From JBBAEA01 sp041656175 (lineage in GTDB: Bacteria > Myxococcota_A > Bradymonadia > UBA4248): a DNA stretch of 9,000 nt. Positions 1-6,746 of the stretch are shown here, piece after piece. The stretch lies in the NCBI GenBank assembly GCA_041656175.1, contig JBBAEA010000139.1, positions 1 to 9,000 of the forward strand. The letters are read 5' to 3'. Each line of letters opens with the position of its first letter. Position 1 is the first letter of the stretch. A program made the position numbers and the translations under genes. The notes under the pieces are model-generated. The model was not told the DNA's origin. It saw nothing but the letters and a program-made list of their open reading frames with translations, and did not search any database.

Positions 1-164
1 ATAGCGATCGTAAGTTAAGGCAAGCCCGGCGAACGCTTAAAGTAAAGCCATTAAATTCAGGGCATTACGCACTTGAGCGCGATCCAAGGGGCTTGCCCCT
101 TGGTCGGAATTTGAGGCGCTAAGCCTCCCGACTTCCGCAGTAGGAATTAAAAAACATAGTATTT
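1..164. other. Non-coding flank with nested hairpins
   Basis: I see no credible gene here. The stretch holds two inverted-repeat structures. CCAAGGGGC (84-92) faces GCCCCTTGG (95-103), separated by only TT. Immediately after it is a two-tier hairpin: an outer stem CGGAA (105-109) with TTCCG (133-137) and an inner stem GAGGC (113-117) with GCCTC (123-127). The GGGGCTTGCCCC core resembles the end hairpins of the palindromic elements near 7940 and 8410, but the rest of those elements is not recognisable here. It could be a degenerate relative or just a local intergenic hairpin. Confidence 0.4.
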
Positions 165-187
165 ATGCGCACCTCTAAAAAAAACGA

Positions 188-195
188 GGCACTAC
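188..195. repeat. Left target-site duplication (GGCACTAC)
   Basis: This exact 8-bp direct repeat is matched at 1971-1978. The match extends to 9 bp if the preceding A on each side is counted. It abuts the outer ends of the insertion sequence. Confidence 0.6.
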
Positions 196-230
196 TTAAA
201 ACCGTATTTTATTTATTGAAGCGTTGTCGT

Positions 231-1898
231 TTATTTATAACGTCGGATACTTTGTCTGAACTTAACACCGAAGATTTTGCAGATCTGCGCATGTACGGGT
301 GTCTTTGCTGAAGGCAGTTCATAAAGCCTTCCAGTTGAATTGTCACGCAGAACACTTGCCTGCATGTGGAGCAGTTCGTTTCGAAGCTGCTCAAAGCTCA
401 TTGGTAACTTCGATAAGATGTTTAATCGATACAGTGCATGTTTTGCCACAGAATATGCAAGATAACAGATCGCAATATGTGCTTTAACCCTGTCTGGTGT
501 CCAATGATAAATCGGTCGCATTCTGAGGTCATGTTTATTAAGACGGAAAGCTTCTTCGATTTGCCAAAGACCCCTGTATCTTACCAGAAGTTCAACAGCG
601 CTGAGGTGTTGAATATTGGTAAGGATACCGTGTAAACCGTCCCAACGTGCATCTTCTGCTATCTTTGCCTCATCGATACAAAGGTCTTCAACATTCTTCA
701 TATCAAGATATTTAGCCGTTCCACGGTTAGGAAGTACGTTGTGTATGGATAATTTACTGTTCGATTTGGCTTTTTTAAGCATCCTTTTTATCAATCGATC
801 CCGATCGCTGCGGTCCTTGTATGCCCGCTTAGGACTGTAATTTACCACGAGGCGACGTCCCTGAACCTCATATTCATTAGACATGCAAGGCTCATTTTCA
901 ATAACGCACTTATCGTAAGTATCATTGAGGATGGAGTCTTTTACCTTTTTAGAAAGGCTCTTCAGTTTACATGCCACAATGTAGGAGATACCTTCTGCAT
1001 CCATTAAAGCAAGATTCGCTTTGGAAAACATAGCTCGATCTGCAACAAGCGTCACATCGCGGACATTCATGTTCTGTCTCAAATCATTCACGGCTGATAA
1101 CAAAGTCTGCGTTTCCGAAGTATTACCAGGGAACAGATAATACGATACTGGAAGACCGTGATGCGTTGTCACCAGAGCAAGCATAACCTGTACTTCACTG
1201 AATTTATTGTCTTTACTGAAACCAGGACGCTTCAGTTCATCACTTTCAAAACTTTCAAAATATAATGTTGTGACATCAAAAAACAGAACGTCAACACTTT
1301 GCTCAAATAGGCCGATAGTATTGTTACATACTACACGTTTAATATGCTCCTCATGTGTGGAAACATGATCCATCATACGATAGATTTTGTCCAAATCTAT
1401 CGTAATTCCAAGATCACGCTCAAGATAGGATGCCGTTTTGCGTTTGCTTGTCGGATTAGCTAAACGGGATAATACGCAGGCTTTGAGAATCGCGTTCCAC
1501 TGCGCATTTTTGCGTGTTCCCCTTAATAATGAATGATATCCGAGTTCATCATACAGATTGCCAAGAACATCGGTAATACCCGTAACGAACCGCTGCTCTT
1601 CCTGAGCATGTTCCAGGGATATACTTTCACCTTCTTCCAACGGAATCTCATTACGCTCTATCCGCGAAATAAGCTTTTCGGGACCATCATAAGGAAGCAT
1701 CGGTTGACGATCATTTTCTTGCTTCAGGCGACGAATAAAGTCTTTTGCTAAAGTACGAAAGATCTCTATCTCTTCTTTTGAAACGGCGTTTCCGATGTGG
1801 CGGACTATCTTTTGCTGAACCTGCTTACCGCGACGAATTGATTCTACTATCTGAACCGAGGTCTTACCGTTAGGACGTTCTTTTAATCTTATAAACAT
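231..1898 (-). CDS. IS1634-family transposase (DDE, IS4 superfamily)
   Basis: The 555-residue protein has the size and layout of IS1634-type transposases. The N-terminus carries the typical 'KTSVQIVESIRRGKQVQQKIVRHIG' opening (residues 13-36). A helical region follows, then the RNase H-like catalytic core. Candidate catalytic residues are D208 in LFFDVTT, D287 in LVADRAM and E448 in WQIEEAFR, with the E-x6-K spacing to K455 and the family's LRMRPIYHWTPDRVKAHI segment after it (458-475). All three acidic positions are present and the frame is uninterrupted. The start is supported by AAGGA seven bases before the ATG and a consensus promoter upstream. The protein would cut and join the ends of the element that contains it. 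Family assignment is from recognised motifs; activity is inferred. Confidence 0.93.
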   Translation of the reverse strand: MFIRLKERPNGKTSVQIVESIRRGKQVQQKIVRHIGNAVSKEEIEIFRTLAKDFIRRLKQENDRQPMLPYDGPEKLISRIERNEIPLEEGESISLEHAQEEQRFVTGITDVLGNLYDELGYHSLLRGTRKNAQWNAILKACVLSRLANPTSKRKTASYLERDLGITIDLDKIYRMMDHVSTHEEHIKRVVCNNTIGLFEQSVDVLFFDVTTLYFESFESDELKRPGFSKDNKFSEVQVMLALVTTHHGLPVSYYLFPGNTSETQTLLSAVNDLRQNMNVRDVTLVADRAMFSKANLALMDAEGISYIVACKLKSLSKKVKDSILNDTYDKCVIENEPCMSNEYEVQGRRLVVNYSPKRAYKDRSDRDRLIKRMLKKAKSNSKLSIHNVLPNRGTAKYLDMKNVEDLCIDEAKIAEDARWDGLHGILTNIQHLSAVELLVRYRGLWQIEEAFRLNKHDLRMRPIYHWTPDRVKAHIAICYLAYSVAKHALYRLNILSKLPMSFEQLRNELLHMQASVLRDNSTGRLYELPSAKTPVHAQICKIFGVKFRQSIRRYK

Positions 1899-1926
1899 GA
1901 AAATATCCTTTTTGCCCCCGTACGTA

Positions 1927-1955
1927 AATATAAATCAAAATTCATAAGGTGTCAA
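1927..1955 (-). promoter_or_regulatory. Transposase promoter, near-consensus sigma70 type
   Basis: Reading the minus strand, TTGACA (1950-1955) is a perfect -35, followed by 17 bp and TATATT (1927-1932), five of six for the -10. Transcription would begin about 1920, giving a leader of roughly 20 nt to the ATG at 1898. A direct repeat TTCATAAGG (1941-1949 and 1964-1972) overlaps this region and the right end of the element, so it could be a transposase-binding repeat. Confidence 0.75.
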
Positions 1956-1970
1956 CATATATTTTCATAA

Positions 1971-1978
1971 GGCACTAC
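1971..1978. repeat. Right target-site duplication (GGCACTAC)
   Basis: This is an exact copy of 188-195 in the same orientation on the far side of the insertion sequence. Confidence 0.6.
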
Positions 1979-2271
1979 ACTTTTGCTCTAAACAAAAATC
2001 CCCACCAATGCAAGGGAAAACTCTTCAAAAACTCCGGCTACTGCGGAAGTCAGGAAAATATGATGGGCAATCTCAAAGATTAAGATATAAGACCGACAGC
2101 ATTGAGGAAGCCATTAACAAGTCTAAAGAGGATGCTTGCGATAAACTTTGCAATGATCAAGACGCGTGCAAGAAAACTTGCATTCCAAAGATTGAGCTCA
2201 TGAACACCTTATGTAGATAGTTTAATCGACTGTCTATTGCCTCAACAACTGGCAGTATCGCAATAAACACC

Positions 2272-2301
2272 AAAGAAAAAGCACGCCATCGCGGCGTGCT
2301 T
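2272..2301 (-). terminator. Intrinsic terminator after the 403-residue lipoprotein gene
   Basis: On the minus strand, AAGCACGCC (2301-2293) pairs perfectly with GGCGTGCTT (2287-2279) around a 5-nt loop, and the transcript continues TTTCTTT. The 9-bp GC-rich stem and U-rich tail are textbook for Rho-independent termination. It lies about 35 bp past the lipoprotein stop at 2335. On the plus strand the T-run after the stem is weak (TCTTCGATTTT), so bidirectional function is possible but less certain. Confidence 0.85.
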
Positions 2302-2334
2302 CTTCGATTTTATATCATGCTAAGCAGTTAGCAT

Positions 2335-3546
2335 TTATAGTTCTGTAACGGGCTCAGAACACTTGTAAGCACCAAGGTCAGCCGCATCCGTAACTCCTAC
2401 CCAAATACCACTCGTCTCAGGTTTATTTTTTCCCGTACCTTTGTCTGTACAAACGCGGATAAGATTGTTGCCCATATAGGCTAAAGCTGATGCGCAATAC
2501 TCATGAACATCAAGAATTTCTACGATGTCAACACCTTCTTCCTCATCAGTTTTACAAATAATGGCAAGAGCGTCGGCATTCTCAAAACCTTCAACTTCAT
2601 CTTTACTAAGGCAAGCAAACATATTTGTTTTCAAATCAGACGCAGCTTCCACAACTTGACTACACTTTGTCGTTAAATCTTCACCGAGCTCTACGCCGTT
2701 ACGCTTCGCGCAAACAACATATACCTCATCCTTGTCAAGGTCCTTATCTTCAAACTCGACTTTGGGATTAGCAGCGACAAATTCATAGAGACCTAGGACT
2801 TCGTTAAGATCCACAGCCTGAAGCCTGCAATCTTTCAGGTTAATCTTTTCACCTAAGTTAGCGATTTCGTAGATGATGTACTGGTTTGTTCCTTCATCAT
2901 CGACGTTATACACTAACTCCGAGAAAATAAGATTGGGGTCTTCCTTCGGTTTATCCTTGCAAGCGCCATCTCCAACAACAACCTCACACTTATCGTTGCA
3001 GCTAAATTTCGAATCATCATCGATTTCTTGATCAGGAAATGGGCAAACCTTTGCACCTTCAGCAAACTCTGATCCGTCGCAGGCCTCGCCTTCATCTAGA
3101 ATACCGTTAATATTGCAAATATCTACGCATGCATCATTGATTTCGACTTCGCAATCGTTGCTGCAGGTAAATTTATCTTCATCGACAAGTCTTTGGCCAT
3201 CGGGGCATACCTTTGCACCTTCAGCAAACTCTGATCCGTCGCAGGCCTCGCCAGCATCAAGTTTTTTGTTTCCACACTCCTTTTGCTCTTGCTCTTGATC
3301 CTTGCAAGCGCCCTCTCCAACAACAACCTCACACTTATCGTCGCAGGTAAATTTCGCTATATTATCGATTTCTTTGCCATCGGGGCATACCTTTGCACCT
3401 TCAGCAAACTTTGATCCGTCGCAGGCCTCGCCAGCATCAAGTGTGCCGTCTCCGCATTTTGCTTTTTTCCCGCTGTCGTCGTCACAAGCGTTCATCAAAG
3501 CAAGACTTGCGGCCAACGACAAGGCTAAAAATAATTTTCTCTTCAT
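2335..3546 (-). CDS. Lipoprotein with three GEACDG Cys repeats and a lamin-tail-like domain
   Basis: The 403-residue protein opens with a lipoprotein signal peptide (MKRK, hydrophobic stretch, then MNAC with the candidate lipidated Cys21 followed by three Asp). The lipobox is slightly atypical. Three modules of about 50 residues follow (31-82, 91-142, 144-197), each reading roughly CGxxxLDAGEACDG, then FAEGAKVCP, then FxCxxxCEV, with six to seven Cys. These resemble the DUF4215-like Cys repeats abundant in Myxococcota surface proteins. Residues 205-403 begin LIFSELVY, then YIIYEIANLGEKINLKDCRL, a pattern like lamin-tail domains, with several Cys pairs. A role in the cell envelope or outside the cell is likely; the ligand is unknown. 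AGGAG sits six bases before the ATG, and the gene ends at a strong terminator. The gene stands alone, 268 bp from its upstream neighbour. Confidence 0.88.
   Translation of the reverse strand: MKRKLFLALSLAASLALMNACDDDSGKKAKCGDGTLDAGEACDGSKFAEGAKVCPDGKEIDNIAKFTCDDKCEVVVGEGACKDQEQEQKECGNKKLDAGEACDGSEFAEGAKVCPDGQRLVDEDKFTCSNDCEVEINDACVDICNINGILDEGEACDGSEFAEGAKVCPFPDQEIDDDSKFSCNDKCEVVVGDGACKDKPKEDPNLIFSELVYNVDDEGTNQYIIYEIANLGEKINLKDCRLQAVDLNEVLGLYEFVAANPKVEFEDKDLDKDEVYVVCAKRNGVELGEDLTTKCSQVVEAASDLKTNMFACLSKDEVEGFENADALAIICKTDEEEGVDIVEILDVHEYCASALAYMGNNLIRVCTDKGTGKNKPETSGIWVGVTDAADLGAYKCSEPVTEL
3047..3432 (-). repeat. Three near-identical 44-bp direct repeats inside the lipoprotein gene
   Basis: The DNA coding for GEACDG...FAEGAKV is almost unchanged at 3047-3090, 3209-3252 and 3389-3432. 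The first two copies match exactly and the third differs at one base. A second conserved block, coding for CEVVVG-GACKD, is shared by the first and third protein repeats (around 2967 and 3305) but not by the middle one. Such nucleotide identity, beyond what protein conservation needs, suggests recent duplication or ongoing recombination between the modules. Confidence 0.8.
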
Positions 3547-3590
3547 CTCTAACTCCTAAATCATGAGTAAGGGGGGTGCAGTCACGCGTA

Positions 3591-3618
3591 ATTATCACTT
3601 TACAAACTGCTCAACTAA
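3591..3618 (-). promoter_or_regulatory. Possible promoter of the 403-residue lipoprotein gene
   Basis: On the minus strand GATAAT (3591-3596) is a good -10. TTAGTT (3613-3618), 16 bp upstream, is only a fair -35. The predicted start near 3584 gives a leader of about 38 nt that includes the AGGAG. The 3547-3814 gap holds no gene I can support. Confidence 0.3.
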
Positions 3619-3814
3619 ACCATAGCGACATGTAGCACACGTCACTGTGCTTGTTTCTAGCAAAATAAAATAAGAATGCAAATTTTCATGCCATTTTTTT
3701 TCACTGAGAGAATTTTTTACGAGTGAAAACTCTTTATTTATCGTATCAATGCGTCAGAATTTCCTTAAGCTGCCCACTCGTCTGCAACAAGACCTGCAAG
3801 ACATGGCTAGTTCA

Positions 3815-6487
3815 CTATTCTATCGGCAACCAAGTTCCCTCTACGCACTCGAATTGTTGGGCTTTCTCGGGGGCGAGCGCTTCGCCGCACAGGCATTTGC
3901 CTTGAGCGCAGACGCCGCGGTAGCCACAAACCGATGAACCACAGGCACAGCCCGACTTAAAGAGGCAAGTTTGCTTCTCCTCATTCTCGCAGCTATAACT
4001 TTGGGCATTTTTAATGTTAAAGCAGCCCCCCACTTGGCAATTCTTTTGCATCCTCAAGGTTTGACAAGATTCACGCCCGCAAACCCCGCCCTTTGTGCAA
4101 ATACATTTCCCATCGACGCAAGCGTTCCCAAAACCACAACTTTCGTTCCCACAGCTACAGCCACCGGCTTTTGCACACACCCACGCCATGCCACAATCAT
4201 GTTTGCCACAGGCGAATTTCGCATAAACCTCATCTTTAAAGGCACATTGGTACTCGGAGGGGAAACGCGGTTTTTCGCTCAAACCGCAGCGGCACTTCCC
4301 CTTATCGCAGATCGCGCCGTTCGCACACTTTTCATCGCCGCAATCGCAGCCATTTACGGAGTTGCAAAACCACTGACCTTCATCGTCGCAAAGATAGTTT
4401 TTGGGCTTCTCAGGCGCTAAGGAATTCCCGCAAACACAGTTAGCGTCTTGGCAAACAGCGAAGTATGGGCAAGTTTGCTCCCCACAGACGCAGCCTTCAT
4501 CTTTTTCGCAGATCCACCCTTTTTCGGGATCGCAGAGGTAGTTTTTGGCATCGGCGGGTGCCTTAATCCCCGCGCAAGTACATTCCCCGTTTTGGCAAAT
4601 TCCGTTGTAACCACAGCCTTGGCTTCCACACGAACAGCCATCTTCGCGTGTGCATACCCAACCACGTCGATTCTCGCAGCTGTACTGCGACGCATCTTCA
4701 GGCGCCGCAATGTTTTCGCCGCACGTACATTGCCCATGGTGGCAAACAACGTTGTAAGCACACTGCTTAGTGCCACAAGCGCAACCATCCCAATTGTAGC
4801 AAACCCACGACTTTTCGCTTTCCTCTGGATCGCGCTGCTCACACTGATACTGGCCCGCATCCGCCATGGGAGCCCTAGAACTCGAACAGAAGCACTCCCC
4901 ATTCCTACACTCGCCGCGATAACCACAGAGCCCCCGACCACAGCTACAGCCCGAATCCCTAGAGCAAGACCAGCGTAGATCCCCGTCGCAGCGATATAGC
5001 GCGGCATCTTTTTTGGGTGCCCTTGCAGGGCCGCACAAACACTGCCCTTTAGCGCAGACGCTGTTTAAACCGCAGCGCCCCTTACCACAAGCACAGCCTT
5101 GCGGATCGTTACAAACCCATTGCCTCTCTTCATGACAGCGGTATCGTGAGAGATCCTGACTCGGAGATTTCGCCGTTCCGCAAAGACAGCTCCCGTTTTG
5201 GCAAAAACTATCCAAACCGCAGTTTTGCCCACCACACGAGCACCCTTCGGGGCGTTTACACTGCCAGCGCCCGCCATCGCAAACGTAGCCGCGACCGTCC
5301 TCTATAGGAGGCGCATCCCCGCACAAACACTTACCTTGAGCGCATACACTGTTAAGCGCACAGAAGCTGTCCCCGCAACGACAACCCGCTTCATCCTTGC
5401 ATACCGAACTCTCGATGCTTTGACACTCAAAACTCGCCGTCTTAGCGAGCGGAGTCTTACAAGGCGCTTTGCACAGATCGCCCGCAGTGGCGTCTTTTTT
5501 GTAAAGATTACACGCGTAGGGGTCACAAAGCTCTTCTTGCGAGCAGATACAGCGTCCTTCGTGGCAAATATTACCGTAGCCGCACTGGGAGGCTCCACAA
5601 GCGCAGCCCTCAGGCTTTGTGCAAAGCCAAGCGTTTCTGCATGTATCATCGCCGCATGCCTGCAACGCTAGCGCGCGCTCCGACTCCAAACACTCATAGC
5701 CCGCGTGTTTCGCTGGCATGGGACTTTTTCCACACGTGCATTGCTCATCGACGCAGGCTCCATACTTACCACAAATTCCTCCGCCACAAGCACAGCCATC
5801 TTCATTTTTGCATATCCATTCTTTCTGCCCCGTACTCGTTACGGCGCAAAAGTATCGATTAATATTGAGCGGCGCTTTGGCTTCCCCACAACTGCACTTT
5901 CCATCTTTACAGCTTCCGCCCTTGCCGCAAATAAAAGCACCACATGCACAACCTTCTTCGAGGTTACAAACCCACTCCTTCTGCTCAAAACAGGCGTAGT
6001 TCTCGACCTTGTCGGGCTTAGGACTTTTTCCGCAAAAACACTGCCCCGACTCGCAAGCGCCCAAAAAACCGCACTTTCCCGTACCGCAGGCACACTCACC
6101 CTCTTGGCATAACCAACGCCCATCATCGCATTGATAAGCCTCGATATTAAGTGGCGCAGGCGCCGTAGCGCAAAGACAGCGCCCGTTAACACAGCTTCCC
6201 CCGTGGCCGCAACGACCAATACCGCAGCGCGTGAACTCCGCCTTATCGCATTTCCACTGGCCATCTTCGCAACGACAATTCACCCCGTCCACTGCTTTAC
6301 TTTGCTTGGCGCAAGGAGAACTCTCATCTTTTGGCGCATCCGCAGCAGCTGCTTCCACTATTGCGGATTCGGGTTCCTCAAGCGCAATGGCTGTATCCTC
6401 AATGGCTGCCGTCTTTGGCGCTTGACACGCAAAGAGCAAAAAAAAGGAGAAAAGGCAGAAAATCAAAATGACTGGCTGTTTTATCAT
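3815..6487 (-). CDS. Large lipoprotein with 15 EGF-like Cys-rich repeats
   Basis: The 890-residue protein starts with a lipoprotein signal peptide (LLFAC, lipidated Cys21), then a low-complexity Ala/Glu linker (22-57). The rest is a tandem array of 15 Cys-rich modules from about residue 86. The core pattern is CxCGxxxCGxxxxCxxGxCxCG, then AP, an aromatic residue with Cys, then WxC and an acidic G. Most modules are 45-50 residues, but units 4, 5, 13 and 14 carry long extra Cys segments. The last module is cut short at TWLPIE. The spacing resembles EGF-like or TIL-type disulfide modules, but I cannot assign a named domain with confidence. It is probably an elongated, disulfide-stabilised cell-surface protein exposed to an oxidising compartment. 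The ATG has no Shine-Dalgarno sequence; a promoter lies so close that the message may be almost leaderless. No neighbour suggests an operon. Confidence 0.87.
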   Translation of the reverse strand: MIKQPVILIFCLFSFFLLFACQAPKTAAIEDTAIALEEPESAIVEAAAADAPKDESSPCAKQSKAVDGVNCRCEDGQWKCDKAEFTRCGIGRCGHGGSCVNGRCLCATAPAPLNIEAYQCDDGRWLCQEGECACGTGKCGFLGACESGQCFCGKSPKPDKVENYACFEQKEWVCNLEEGCACGAFICGKGGSCKDGKCSCGEAKAPLNINRYFCAVTSTGQKEWICKNEDGCACGGGICGKYGACVDEQCTCGKSPMPAKHAGYECLESERALALQACGDDTCRNAWLCTKPEGCACGASQCGYGNICHEGRCICSQEELCDPYACNLYKKDATAGDLCKAPCKTPLAKTASFECQSIESSVCKDEAGCRCGDSFCALNSVCAQGKCLCGDAPPIEDGRGYVCDGGRWQCKRPEGCSCGGQNCGLDSFCQNGSCLCGTAKSPSQDLSRYRCHEERQWVCNDPQGCACGKGRCGLNSVCAKGQCLCGPARAPKKDAALYRCDGDLRWSCSRDSGCSCGRGLCGYRGECRNGECFCSSSRAPMADAGQYQCEQRDPEESEKSWVCYNWDGCACGTKQCAYNVVCHHGQCTCGENIAAPEDASQYSCENRRGWVCTREDGCSCGSQGCGYNGICQNGECTCAGIKAPADAKNYLCDPEKGWICEKDEGCVCGEQTCPYFAVCQDANCVCGNSLAPEKPKNYLCDDEGQWFCNSVNGCDCGDEKCANGAICDKGKCRCGLSEKPRFPSEYQCAFKDEVYAKFACGKHDCGMAWVCAKAGGCSCGNESCGFGNACVDGKCICTKGGVCGRESCQTLRMQKNCQVGGCFNIKNAQSYSCENEEKQTCLFKSGCACGSSVCGYRGVCAQGKCLCGEALAPEKAQQFECVEGTWLPIE

Positions 6488-6499
6488 TACGTATAACTT

Positions 6500-6528
6500 A
6501 AAATAAATTCTTAACGGCAGTTTGTCGA
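6500..6528 (-). promoter_or_regulatory. Candidate promoter giving a near-leaderless mRNA
   Basis: On the minus strand TCGACA (6523-6528, five of six for a -35) and TATTTT (6500-6505, four of six for a -10) are separated by exactly 17 bp. Initiation about seven bases after the -10 would fall near 6493, only about six bases before the ATG at 6487. This agrees with the lack of any ribosome-binding site. It remains a pattern match in A+T-rich sequence. Confidence 0.4.
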
Positions 6529-6622
6529 AATTTTAAAGTGCTATATTTGAGAGCGTTTATAGCTATATGCCCAAAAGCACCCAGCTCTTGCATAGCCGCA
6601 TGAAAGTACAAGGTGAAGCCGC

Positions 6623-6670
6623 GCACACTCCATAAGCGCGCTCATAACTGCACACTCCATAAGCACGCTC
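6623..6670. repeat. Two-copy 27-bp-period tandem repeat in an intergenic gap
   Basis: GCACACTCCATAAGCGCGCTC (6623-6643) recurs at 6650-6670 with one change (GCG to GCA), a period of 27 bp. The repeat lies between the PPC-domain gene and the large lipoprotein gene, 136 bp upstream of the latter's start. A weak hairpin with a 6-bp stem, GCGCTG (6682-6687) and CAGCGC (6704-6709), follows; its loop contains an A7/T7 run. The repeat could be paired operator sites or a simple duplication. Confidence 0.6.
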
Positions 6671-6746
6671 TATAAAATGACGCGCTGCAACAAAAAAACT
6701 ATTCAGCGCTACCATGCCACTGGCCATGCTCTTCGTAGCTCGCCGG

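Larger units (their letters stand above)
196..1970 (-). mobile_element. IS1634-family insertion sequence, apparently complete
   Basis: The element is about 1,775 bp and carries a single full-length transposase on the minus strand. Its ends are set by the directly repeated GGCACTAC at 188-195 and 1971-1978, which I read as the target duplication. Just inside, the left end begins TTAAAACCGTAT and the right end, read inward on the opposite strand, begins TTATGAAAATAT. They match at TTA, the sixth base and TAT, so the terminal inverted repeat is weak and the exact ends could be off by a few bases. Eight bases is, as far as I recall, somewhat longer than the duplications usual for this family. The promoter, ribosome-binding site and ORF are all intact, so the copy may still be functional or recently arrived. 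Confidence 0.7.
165..2220 (+). pseudogene. Small Cys-rich ORF interrupted by the insertion sequence
   Basis: The ATG at 165-167 starts a frame that reads MRTSKKNEA and enters the insertion sequence at 196. Removing 196-1970 and one copy of the 8-bp duplication (joining 195 to 1979) continues the same frame to the TAG at 2218-2220. The result is 273 nt, or 90 residues plus stop. The C-terminal part is lysine-rich, with cysteines spaced C-x3-C-x5-C-x3-C (ACDKLCNDQDACKKTC) and a final Cys near the end. I do not recognise a family. No good ribosome-binding site lies at the usual distance; an AGGAA is 18 nt upstream. The -1 frame around 1988-2077 also looks Cys-containing (a YCGSQE segment), so a frameshifted remnant of a longer protein is an alternative. 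That the region is a broken gene is an inference from the restored frame. Confidence 0.35.

Noticed and set aside
1988..2077. Alternative Cys-containing frame (with YCGSQE) as a separate gene
   Set aside because: It is closed by a TAA soon after, has no start with a ribosome-binding site, and overlaps the frame that is restored by IS removal. I mention it only as a possible frameshift remnant.
3698..3729. Hairpin TTTTCACT / AGTGAAAA as a terminator for the large lipoprotein gene
   Set aside because: The stem is A+T-rich with a 16-nt loop, and on the minus strand it is followed by an A-run, not a T-run, so it does not fit intrinsic termination.
3971..6496. A series of plus-strand ORFs (for example 3971-4420, 4448-4978, 5198-5671, 5705-6112)
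   Set aside because: They lie antisense to the Cys-rich lipoprotein gene. Cys and Gly codons read as Ala/Thr/Pro-type codons on the other strand and create few stops, so these are compositional shadows with no domain or ribosome-binding site.
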